From an uncultured Sutterella sp. (GTDB lineage Bacteria > Pseudomonadota > Gammaproteobacteria > Burkholderiales > Burkholderiaceae_F): DNA of 7,455 nucleotides. This document shows positions 1 to 5,972 of this stretch, piece after piece. Location: the NCBI GenBank assembly GCA_934249275.1, contig CAKQKT010000091.1:1-7455 (forward strand). The letters are read 5' to 3'. Both the position numbers and the translations under genes were made by a program. Below the pieces are notes generated by a model. That model was not told where the DNA came from. It did not search any database and saw nothing but the letters and a program-made list of their open reading frames with translations. Position 1 is the first letter of the stretch. Each line of letters opens with the position of its first letter.

Positions 1-831
1 TCATCCGACGCCTTTGACATGCTTGTCACTCTTGAGAAGCGTCCGTTTGAGTATGCGGCCCGCGAGGCGGTTGTTCGTCTTCTTGATGAAACCCTGCCTG
101 ACGGCACCGGGCTTGTGCTTGCCTCCGATCCGGACTATCCGCCCGAACTGGCTTCGCTTGACGATCATCCCGCCGTGCTCGTGCACGAAGGGGATCTGTC
201 TCTGACCGAACGGCAGCTGCGCGTGTCGATCGTGGGTTCTCGGGCTGCCGGCGAGGCGGCGCGCGCAGATGCGCGCAGGATCGCGCGCGAGCTGGCTTCG
301 CGCGGGGCCGTCATTGTTTCCGGTCTTGCCGCCGGCATCGATACGGCGGCTCATGAAGGCGCGCTTGAGGCAAAGTGCCCGTCCGGAAAGCCCGGGCGCA
401 CGATTGCGGTCATGGGCACGCCGCTTGCGATGCCGTGGCCGCCCGCCAATGCGGGTCTCGCGCGCCGCATTGCCGAATACGGCCTTCTCATATCACTGGC
501 TCCGCAGGTGTACGGTCTTTCCTTTACGGATGAGGAGCGTACGGCAAGCCTCGTCGCGCGAAATCGCGCCGTTGCAGCGCTTGGTCTGGGATCTCTGGTG
601 ATGGCGGGAAAGGAAGGCTCGAGCACGCTTCGCGAAGTGGCGTATTCGCTTGAGCTGGGACGACCGGTGCTGCTCTGGCACACGATTGTTGAGGAAGGAG
701 AGCCGTGGGCGCTGAAGATGCTGGCCGATCCGCCGCGCGATGTGATGGGACGCGCGCTCGTTCAGGTGGTTTCGTCCGCTGAGGACGTGGAGGAGGCGCT
801 TTCGCCGTGGAGCACGGTCTGGTGGCTTTGA
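1..831 (+). CDS. DprA/Smf-family DNA-processing-like protein (5' end outside window)
   Basis: The frame is open to the left edge and the first ATG (position 19) has no Shine-Dalgarno sequence, so the true start probably lies upstream. Counting from that ATG, 270 residues show the DprA Rossmann signature in order: DYPPEL (39-44), IVGSRA (71-76), SGLAAGIDTAAHEGAL (101-116), RTIAVMG (127-133), RNRAVAALG (181-189) and a C-terminal GSSTLREVAYSLELGRP segment (200-216). In the family, DprA binds incoming single-stranded DNA and loads RecA during transformation. This copy diverges: the usual FPxRNR reads LVARNR, the usual acidic ISE-type segment reads ISLAPQ, and the protein ends about 50 residues after the Rossmann fold with no clear winged-helix domain. 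It may be a paralogue with another role, so no gene symbol is given. It ends with TGA at 829-831; a weak AT-only inverted repeat follows at 858-875. Confidence 0.8.
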   Translation, partial: SSDAFDMLVTLEKRPFEYAAREAVVRLLDETLPDGTGLVLASDPDYPPELASLDDHPAVLVHEGDLSLTERQLRVSIVGSRAAGEAARADARRIARELASRGAVIVSGLAAGIDTAAHEGALEAKCPSGKPGRTIAVMGTPLAMPWPPANAGLARRIAEYGLLISLAPQVYGLSFTDEERTASLVARNRAVAALGLGSLVMAGKEGSSTLREVAYSLELGRPVLLWHTIVEEGEPWALKMLADPPRDVMGRALVQVVSSAEDVEEALSPWSTVWWL

Positions 832-1078
832 GAGGCGCAAGCGGGGAGCGGCGGACAGTAAAAAATTAATTTTACAATGAATCGTCGCCCGAATAAATGG
901 ATGTCGCCAGTCTTCATGACATGCCGCAAAAGTTGTTGAAAGAGCGCAATTATTCCTAAAGCTCCTGTTTTATGATGAACATTAAGCAAGCGTTTGCGCT
1001 TCTCTCTCGAGCGACCGTGTTGCATCATTACCTCCTGGCTCGACCGGTCAGCTCTCGCAATTGTCCGCTTGCTATTTT

Positions 1079-1131
1079 CCCGCAGTGCGGCAGGCCCAAG
1101 CCTCTTCCCGTAGCCCGCTGCGGGTTTTTTT
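1079..1131 (+). promoter_or_regulatory. Candidate transcription attenuator upstream of the exporter
   Basis: Two mutually exclusive pairings share one 3' arm. CTGCGGG (1118-1124) pairs with CCCGTAG (1107-1113) to make a terminator hairpin, but it also pairs perfectly with CCCGCAG (1079-1085), and that helix extends by T1086-G1117 and G1087-C1116. The second pairing would prevent the terminator forming. This is the geometry of an attenuator, and the terminator lies 280 bases after the upstream gene but only about 50 before the exporter. The ligand, protein or leader peptide that would switch it is not apparent. A stand-alone small RNA ending here is an alternative. Confidence 0.35.
1107..1131 (+). 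terminator. Rho-independent terminator
   Basis: The stem CCCGTAG (1107-1113) and CTGCGGG (1118-1124), with one G-T pair and a four-base CCCG loop, is followed directly by seven T (1125-1131). This is a textbook intrinsic terminator on the plus strand. Confidence 0.85.
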
Positions 1132-1147
1132 GTCCCTGCGAATCGTG

Positions 1148-1175
1148 TTGAGCCTCATATATAAGAATGAATAAT
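1148..1175 (+). promoter_or_regulatory. Possible promoter immediately before the exporter start codon
   Basis: TTGAGC (1148-1153) and AATAAT (1170-1175), 16 bases apart, match the sigma-70 -35 and -10 boxes at 4/6 and 5/6 positions. The expected transcription start falls at or next to the A of the ATG at 1180, which would give a leaderless mRNA. That would fit the absence of a Shine-Dalgarno sequence. This is inference from pattern only. Confidence 0.3.
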
Positions 1176-1179
1176 CATC

Positions 1180-1800
1180 ATGACATTCTCCGTTTGGCTC
1201 ACTTTCCTCGGTGCGAGCCTGCTTCTATCCGCTGCGCCGGGTCCTGACAATCTTTTCGTGCTCGCACAAAGCGCGGTTTACGGGGTTCGCGCCGGCGTCA
1301 CCGTCGTGCTCGGCCTGATGACGGGCCTGGTCTTTCAAACGCTCTTCGCAGCCTGCGGGCTCGCGGCGGTTGTTGCGGCCGTACCCGTGCTCTTCATGGC
1401 GATCAAGCTCGCGGGCGCCGCTTATCTTCTCTATCTGGCATGGGGCGCCTGGACGCATGCCTCCGATCCGGTCGGGACGGGAAAGGCCGTTGCACTCTCC
1501 CCCATTCAGCTCTGGCGGCGCGGGCTCATCATGAACATCACGAACCCGAAGGTTCAGATCTTCTTCCTGGCCTTCTTCCCGCAGTTTGTTGCTCCGGGCA
1601 CGACCGGCTGGGCGCTTGTCCTTCAGATGGTCGTCCAGGGCCTGACCTTCATCTTCGCGACCTTTGTCGTCTTTACGGCGATCGCCTGGGCGGCCGGCGC
1701 GGCGGCTGAAAAGCTGAGAAGCCCGAGCTTCTCGCTTTGGCTCAACCGCGGCAGCGCCGTGCTGTTCCTTGTGCTTGCGATCTTCACCGTCCTTTCCTGA
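1180..1800 (+). CDS. LysE/RhtB-family amino-acid exporter
   Basis: The 206-residue protein has the length and hydrophobic layout of a LysE/RhtB (LysE_type translocator) inner-membrane exporter. It shows PGPDN at 20-24 after the first membrane segment, GVRAG at 35-39, a second hydrophobic hairpin (about 40-90), a loop at 91-115, NITNPK at 119-124 running into FFLAFFPQFV (128-137), and two further hydrophobic stretches (about 145-175 and 190-206). Family members export amino acids such as threonine, homoserine, lysine or leucine using the proton gradient; the substrate cannot be read from sequence. The start is secure because an in-frame TGA (1168-1170) lies just upstream and no other start codon intervenes. 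There is no clear ribosome-binding site. It is flanked by a terminator on each side and so forms a single-gene unit. Confidence 0.92.
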   Translation: MTFSVWLTFLGASLLLSAAPGPDNLFVLAQSAVYGVRAGVTVVLGLMTGLVFQTLFAACGLAAVVAAVPVLFMAIKLAGAAYLLYLAWGAWTHASDPVGTGKAVALSPIQLWRRGLIMNITNPKVQIFFLAFFPQFVAPGTTGWALVLQMVVQGLTFIFATFVVFTAIAWAAGAAAEKLRSPSFSLWLNRGSAVLFLVLAIFTVLS

Positions 1801-1814
1801 CGAAGAAGACAAAA

Positions 1815-1853
1815 CACCCGCAGGATATTGCGTCCTGCGGGTGCCTGTTTTTT
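1815..1853. terminator. Bidirectional terminator between convergent genes
   Basis: CACCCGCAGGA (1815-1825) and TCCTGCGGGTG (1833-1843) form a perfect 11-base-pair stem with a seven-base loop. A run of six T follows on the plus strand (1848-1853), and AAAA at 1811-1814 supplies a short T run on the minus strand. It lies between the exporter (plus) and the thioredoxin gene (minus) and can serve both. Confidence 0.9.
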
Positions 1854-1866
1854 GCAATCGGCGGGC

Positions 1867-2187
1867 TTAAAGGTTGCGCTCGATGAAGTCCTTCAGTTCG
1901 CCCGGCGTCTTCACTTCGACGATGCGGTCGACTTCCTGGCCGTTCTTCACCACGACCATCGTCGGGATGTGCTTCACGGCGAACGTTTTGACGACCTTCG
2001 GATTTTGTTCGGAATCACAGGAGGCGAAGACGGCGCGATCGGCATTGGCCTGAGCAAGCTGCATGAAGAAGGGCTGGGCGCGGCGGCAGTCCGGACACCA
2101 GCTTGCGCCGATGGCGAGAATCACGGGCTTGTCCGTTGCGAGAACGGATTCAAGGCTGGCGTCGGTGACCATGACGATGTCGTTCAT
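1867..2187 (-). CDS. Thioredoxin-family protein with WCPDC active site
   Basis: The 106-residue protein has the full length of a single-domain cytoplasmic thioredoxin and no signal peptide. The redox motif is WCPDC (W30, C31, C34) in place of the classical WCGPC, and the cis-proline loop is IPT (74-76). Between them lie the expected helix and a strand ending in ASCDSE, so C57 is an extra cysteine. Thioredoxins reduce protein disulfides, among them those of class Ia ribonucleotide reductase encoded nearby. The altered dipeptide between the cysteines probably shifts redox potential or partner choice, so it may be a dedicated thioredoxin-like protein and not the main TrxA. On the minus strand AAGGAGT (complement of 2194-2200) sits about seven bases before the ATG and fixes the start. 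It ends at the shared terminator. Confidence 0.9.
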   Translation of the reverse strand: MNDIVMVTDASLESVLATDKPVILAIGASWCPDCRRAQPFFMQLAQANADRAVFASCDSEQNPKVVKTFAVKHIPTMVVVKNGQEVDRIVEVKTPGELKDFIERNL

Positions 2188-2464
2188 TTGAAAACTCCTT
2201 CATGAAAACGGAAGTCCACGTACCGAACATCGGTCGGTTCGAAGAACTCTGTTGTTTTGTTCGTTAGAGTAATCCTATCACAAAACAGTATTTAATTAGA
2301 GCGTGTTCGGAGAATCTGTAGCGCGATCATGGTATCTGAAAACATTTTGTAAATGAAAGATAGGCGTTTTCGTGAATGGAGAGGGCCGGAGACAAAAGAC
2401 GCCGGCTACTCGTGCTGCAGTTCGTCGCCTTTTGATATTCTAGATATTCTTGGAATGTATTGAC
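2188..2464. other. AT-rich intergenic region upstream of the thioredoxin gene
   Basis: I see no gene here. The part near 2194-2200 is the thioredoxin ribosome-binding site. CGAAC (2224-2228) with GTTCG (2237-2241) could form a small hairpin in the thioredoxin leader. A minus-strand TAGGAT near 2272-2277 could be a -10 box, without a good -35. Near the trpA end, GATATTC occurs twice with a nine-base period (2434-2440 and 2443-2449). Confidence 0.4.
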
Positions 2465-2662
2465 TTATGCGCGTGTGGCGGCCTTGAGTTCGGAGGCGGC
2501 TGCGGCGAGGGCCTTGAGCATGGCCGGCTTGTCGTCGATGTGTTCGTTGATGATCTTCACGAGCGCAGAGCCCACGATGACGCCGGCGGCGCCGGATTGC
2601 AAGGCGTTTCTTACGTGTTCCGGACGGGAGATGCCGAAGCCGAGCAGTGCGGGCGGGGCCTG
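2465..2662 (-). pseudogene. trpA: trpA 3' remnant (tryptophan synthase alpha chain, last 64 codons)
   Basis: Read on the minus strand, 2468-2659 encodes 64 residues that match the C-terminus of tryptophan synthase alpha, with TAA at 2465-2467. The stretch starts [16 protein letters not shown], close to the remembered E. coli AAPALQGFGISSPEQV, continues through [16 protein letters not shown], which contains the Gly-Ser phosphate-binding site for indole-3-glycerol phosphate, and ends ELKAATRA. An intact alpha chain is about 268 residues, so roughly three quarters is missing. Upstream in this frame homology stops at the transposase junction and a TGA follows (complement of 2669-2671). No other part of trpA is seen beyond the transposase. 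The remnant cannot make an alpha subunit. Within the fragment there is no frameshift, which suggests a recent break or an assembly join. Confidence 0.88.
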
Positions 2663-3857
2663 TCGTGCTCAGCGGTTGATCCAGAAGATCTGGGCGTCGA
2701 TGCAGTTGCTCCGTCAACAGATCCAGAAGAAGCCCGACAAAGCCAAGGTGCCGGTTTCCATGAAGAAATACCTGTCGCTTGTTTACGAAAGCACACAAGC
2801 TACAGGCGAAGAGCCGAAAGTCAAGATGCCCGTTGATGTCGAATTCAACATGACGGGTTGCCAAGAGGCAATCGACGGCTCCGGCTTTTATGCAATAGCT
2901 TCGGGCACGGATCGCACTGCCGCTCAGATTCACGATCTTTATGGTTTGCGCGACATTTCTGAGAAGCAGTACAGCATTCTCAAGTCTCAGCTTAACGGCG
3001 ACACCACCCGCTCGCACACAGATCAAGGCATCAAGTCCCGGTTAGCCGTCTGCTTTATTGCAAGCATCATCCGTACGGAAATCGAGCTCGCCTGCAAGGC
3101 GCTGGATCTGGATACGAATGTGATGATCCGAAAGCTGGACCGAGCGTACTTTACATACCTGCCCAACGGAACCTACCAAGCCGTCTACAACTTTGGAAAG
3201 AGCCTCAAAGAGCTGCTTGGAACGTTTGGAATCCGGGAAGCGCACTTCGGCAAATTTGCCGAGGAATTCAACAACGTGAGCAATCCGATCCAGTCTTTGA
3301 AAAGATGCATCCCGTCGCTGGAACCCATTCCGGCGAATCCAGGCCGCGGGCGTCGCAAAGGCAGCAAAAACAAGAAAACGATCGAGCGCGAGATGCGGGA
3401 AAAGCAGCTTGAGGCCGAAGCAATTGCCAAAGGGATTGAGTTGCCGGCAAAACGCGGTCCGGGTCGACCGAAGGGCAGCAAGAACAAGAAGACGATTGAA
3501 CGTGAGCAGCGTGAGGCACTGGCTGCGCAAAAGGCCGCCGCAGAAGGCAAGCCGATCGAAGAGCCGGCTAAACGCAAACCCGGCCGTCCGAAAGGCAGCA
3601 AGAACAAGAAGACGATTGAGCGTGAGAAGCACGAGGTGTTGGCCGCGCAGAAGGTCGTTGCTGAAGGCAGTTCTGTCGAAATCCCGGTCAAGCGCGGCCC
3701 CGGTCGCCCGAAGGGAAGCAAGAACAAGAAAACGCTCGAACGCGAGGCACGAATCGCTGCAGCGCGAGCCAGGGCTGAGAGGCAACGTCGCAAGAAAACG
3801 GCACTGACCAGTGGCAAGAAACCGCCGGAAGGGACCCCTACACCGACGACGGGTTAA
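2661..3857 (+). pseudogene. DDE transposase, 5'-truncated, IS4/IS1634-like, with AT-hook-like C-terminal tail
   Basis: From 2661 the frame encodes the C-terminal part of a transposase. The block GSGFYAIASGTD, then HDLYGLRDISEKQYSILKSQ, then SRLAVCFIASIIRTEI resembles the last catalytic segment of IS4/IS1634-type DDE enzymes; E of ISEKQ (codon 2961-2963) is the likely third catalytic acid. The two aspartates expected earlier are gone, so it should not catalyse transposition alone. After about residue 225 of the fragment comes a basic tail with four GRPKGSKNKKT-type repeats. Upstream of 2661 the frame stays open to an ATG at 2460, but those 67 codons are antisense trpA. In-frame ATGs at 2700 and 2760 could start a truncated product; neither has a strong ribosome-binding site. 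The stop is TAA at 3855-3857. Family assignment is from memory of motifs and is moderately sure; the truncation is inferred from the trpA junction. Confidence 0.72.
3342..3746 (+). repeat. Four tandem AT-hook-like coding repeats
   Basis: The KGSK codons of the four units start at 3357, 3471, 3591 and 3711, so the period is 114, then 120, then 120 bases (38, 40 and 40 residues). Each unit has a nearly fixed 19-residue core, KRGPGRPKGSKNKKTIERE in unit 2, and a variable Ala/Glu/Lys-rich linker likely to be helical. Unit 1 is degenerate (GRGRRKGSK). The PGRPKGSK core resembles the AT-hook, which binds the minor groove of AT-rich DNA. Confidence 0.9.
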
Positions 3858-3995
3858 CGCAAAATATTCGGCCAGATTGACCCGCGAACTCACTCACGCT
3901 GTACCGTTTTTCGAGAAATTCACGAATAAGACAAACTGACTAGATGCAAACGAGTTCGAAAGACCGGTAAATAATCCTTATCGAGGCTTTAGAAC

Positions 3996-4023
3996 ATCGG
4001 TATTGGTGCGCCGCCGGTTTTTT
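3996..4023 (+). terminator. Possible weak intrinsic terminator
   Basis: ATCGG (3996-4000) can pair with CCGGT (4014-4018, one G-T pair), with a small GG/CC inner pairing, and is followed by a run of T to 4023. It lies about 140 bases after the transposase stop and could insulate nrdA from it. The stem is short and interrupted. Confidence 0.35.
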
Positions 4024-4051
4024 CTGTAGCATGAAGTGACTGTTTTGCAGA

Positions 4052-4067
4052 ACGCAAGGTGTAGTGG
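4052..4067 (+). promoter_or_regulatory. NrdR box 1 (degenerate)
   Basis: ACGCAAGGTGTAGTGG matches about 11 of 16 positions of the NrdR-box consensus as I recall it (ACACWATATWTWGTGT). It begins exactly 32 bases before the stronger second site, the three-helical-turn spacing usual for paired NrdR boxes. Spacing is the main support. Confidence 0.6.
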
Positions 4068-4068
4068 T

Positions 4069-4095
4069 TTGATTTGATTGAAACCACAATATGTT
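4069..4095 (+). promoter_or_regulatory. Possible nrdAB promoter overlapping the NrdR boxes
   Basis: TTGATT (4069-4074) could be a -35 box and TATGTT (4090-4095) a -10 box, with a short 15-base spacer. The -10 lies inside the second NrdR box, so NrdR binding would block RNA polymerase. Box matches are only 4/6 each. Confidence 0.35.
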
Positions 4096-4099
4096 GTGT
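4084..4099 (+). promoter_or_regulatory. NrdR box 2 (strong) upstream of nrdAB
   Basis: CCACAATATGTTGTGT is a near-perfect palindrome (CACAA 4085-4089 with TTGTG 4094-4098) and matches about 14 of 16 positions of the NrdR-box consensus. It lies 64 bases before the first nrdA start codon. NrdR is an ATP/dATP-sensing repressor of ribonucleotide reductase operons, so this is the expected operator. Confidence 0.8.
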
Positions 4100-4163
4100 T
4101 CTTGTCGTGCATTTCTGAGTCCGGAACGGGCCGGAATCGAACGCCTCATTGACCCTGATTTGA

Positions 4164-5954
4164 ATGGAAAACCGACCGATGGCTGTTCAGATTGATTTGA
4201 GCCGAGACGCGCTTTTTGACGAGCTCGGGCTCATGCGCCTTCGCGAAAGCTACATGCGGCCCGAGGAGAAAAGTCCTCAGGAGCGCTTCAAGTTCGTGGC
4301 CGAGACCTTCGGCTCGAATCCGGCGCATGCCGCCCGCATTTATGACTACGCCAGCCGCCACTGGCTGTCCTTTGCAACGCCCGTTCTCGCCTTCGGCCGC
4401 ACGGGCCGCGGCCTGCCGGTCTCGTGCTATCTCTCCTACATGGACGACAGCGCCGACGGGCTTGTGGAGACGCTCTCCGAAGTGAACCGCCTGTCCATGC
4501 TCGGAGGCGGCGTCGGCATTCATGTCGGGATTCGTTCAGCCGACGAAAAGTCCGTGGGTGTCATGCCGCATCTCAAGGTTTATGACGCCTCGTGCCTGGC
4601 GTACCGCCAGGGCTCGACCCGCCGCGGCTCCTATGCCGCCTTTCTCTCGATCGATCATCCGGACATCATTCCGTTCATCGAGATGCGAAAACCGACGGGC
4701 GACCAGAACCTCAAGGCGCTCAACCTTCACCACGGCGTGAACATCAGCGACGCCTTCATGGAGAAAATCGAGGCTTCGATGCGAGATGCCGATGCGGACG
4801 ACTCGTGGGACCTTCATCATCCGACGACGGGCGAGGTCGTGGCGACCGTGTCCGCGCGCGACCTGTGGCAGCGCATTCTCGAAATGCGCATGCAGACGGG
4901 CGAGCCGTATCTGGTCTTCACGGATGCGGCCAACCGGGGCCTGCCGTCCTGGCTGAAGGACAAGGGGCTGGCCATTCACGGCTCCAATCTCTGCACCGAG
5001 ATCTTCCTGCCGACCTCGAAGGAGCGCACGGCCGTCTGTTGCCTTTCGTCCGTCAATCTCGAGTACTACGACGAATGGCGGGGCAACGCGCAGTTCATCG
5101 ACGACGCGATGGAGTTTCTCGACAACGTGCTCCAGCACTTCATCGATCATGCGCCCGACGGCATTCGCCGCGCTCGTTATTCCGCCATGCGCGAGCGCAG
5201 CGTGGGACTCGGCGCCATGGGCTTTCACGCCTATCTGCAAAAGCGCGGCATTGCGTTTGAATCCGCCGCCGCGAAGTTCACGAACCGCGACATCTTCAAG
5301 CACATCGCCGCAGCCGTCGAAAAGGCCGATGCCAGGCTCTGCGCCGAGCGCGGACCCTGTCCCGATGCGGCCGACTCGGGCGTCATGCGCCGATTCTCGC
5401 ATCGCACGGCCGTGGCGCCCAATGCGTCGTCGTCTCTCATCATGGGCGGCACGAGTCCCTCGATTGAGCCCTATCGCGCGAACATCTATCGCCAGGACAC
5501 GATCTCGGGCGCCTACATCGTGAAGAACCGCTTTCTCAAGGCCGAGCTCGCCGGGCGCGGCCTCGACACCGACGAAGTCTGGGCCGACATCATCGCGCAC
5601 GACGGATCCGTGCAGCACCGCGAGGATCTGCCGAAGGAGGTTCGCGACGTCTTCAAGACCGCGATCGAGATCGACCAGCGCTGGATCATCGAGCTTGCTG
5701 CCGACCGCCAGGCCTTCATCGATCAGGGGCAGAGCGTGAATCTCTTCTTCCCGCCCGACGTTTCGATCGCCTATCTGCACGCCTGCCACTTCTCTGCATG
5801 GAAGAAGGGTTTGAAGAGCCTCTACTACAACCGCTCCGACAAGCTTCGCAAGGCGGACCGCGTCGGCGTTCGGGTCGAGCGCCGACGCATCGAGGATGAG
5901 ATCAGCATGCAGGCCGTCGCCGACAACACCACCTGCCTTGCCTGCGAAGGCTGA
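4164..5954 (+). CDS. nrdA: Ribonucleoside-diphosphate reductase, class Ia alpha subunit
   Basis: The enzyme reduces ribonucleoside diphosphates to deoxyribonucleotides in the cytoplasm, together with NrdB. All catalytic residues are visible (E. coli equivalents in brackets): C88 in VSCYL (C225) and C292 in AVCCLS (C462) form the reducible pair; N275, C277 and E279 in SNLCTE (N437, C439, E441) form the radical site; Y554-Y555 in SLYYN (Y730-Y731) complete the radical path; and C591/C594 in the final TTCLACEG are the swinging disulfide. At 596 residues it is far shorter than the E. coli protein (761) because the N-terminal ATP-cone is absent; the protein begins directly in the alpha-helical N domain. 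The start is 4164 or, five codons later, 4179. A TGA abuts 4164, and only 4179 has an SD-like GGAAA (4167-4171), so MAVQIDLSRD may be the real N-terminus. nrdB follows after 18 bases. Confidence 0.95.
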   Translation: MENRPMAVQIDLSRDALFDELGLMRLRESYMRPEEKSPQERFKFVAETFGSNPAHAARIYDYASRHWLSFATPVLAFGRTGRGLPVSCYLSYMDDSADGLVETLSEVNRLSMLGGGVGIHVGIRSADEKSVGVMPHLKVYDASCLAYRQGSTRRGSYAAFLSIDHPDIIPFIEMRKPTGDQNLKALNLHHGVNISDAFMEKIEASMRDADADDSWDLHHPTTGEVVATVSARDLWQRILEMRMQTGEPYLVFTDAANRGLPSWLKDKGLAIHGSNLCTEIFLPTSKERTAVCCLSSVNLEYYDEWRGNAQFIDDAMEFLDNVLQHFIDHAPDGIRRARYSAMRERSVGLGAMGFHAYLQKRGIAFESAAAKFTNRDIFKHIAAAVEKADARLCAERGPCPDAADSGVMRRFSHRTAVAPNASSSLIMGGTSPSIEPYRANIYRQDTISGAYIVKNRFLKAELAGRGLDTDEVWADIIAHDGSVQHREDLPKEVRDVFKTAIEIDQRWIIELAADRQAFIDQGQSVNLFFPPDVSIAYLHACHFSAWKKGLKSLYYNRSDKLRKADRVGVRVERRRIEDEISMQAVADNTTCLACEG

Positions 5955-5972
5955 ACGAAGGACAGACACATC

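Larger units (their letters stand above)
832..1179. other. Intergenic region between the DprA-like gene and the LysE-type exporter
   Basis: This 348-base gap has no convincing protein gene. It holds an AT-only inverted repeat (GTAAAA 858-863 with TTTTAC 870-875), a short hairpin (AAGCG 988-992 with CGCTT 997-1001), a longer-range pairing (CGAGC 1008-1012 with GCTCG 1038-1042), and a strong intrinsic terminator near its 3' end. A 59-codon ORF (972-1151) starts at a tandem ATG but reads straight through the terminator and lacks a ribosome-binding site, so I do not call it. Confidence 0.5.

Noticed and set aside
858..875. GTAAAA/TTTTAC inverted repeat just after the DprA-like gene as a terminator
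   Set aside because: The stem is entirely A-T apart from one G-C pair and too weak to call.
972..1151. 59-codon ORF starting at a tandem ATG upstream of the exporter, with a cysteine-rich end
   Set aside because: It has no ribosome-binding site, reads through the strong terminator at 1107-1131, and resembles no leader peptide or protein I know.
2406..3026. 206-codon minus-strand ORF spanning the trpA junction
   Set aside because: It is out of frame with the TrpA peptide and antisense to the transposase; no coherent homology is visible.
3342..3746. CRISPR-like array from the regular 120-base spacing
   Set aside because: The repeats are in-frame coding units with synonymous differences inside one ORF.
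3042..3893. 283-codon minus-strand ORF with repeated FLVLA-type segments
   Set aside because: Its repetitiveness is the reverse complement of the AT-hook repeats of the plus-strand transposase.
2369..3926. TTCGTGAAT (2369-2377) and ATTCACGAA (3918-3926) as terminal inverted repeats flanking the transposase
   Set aside because: A nine-base inverted match between two gaps of this size is expected by chance fairly often, no target duplication is seen, and the left copy lies beyond the trpA remnant.
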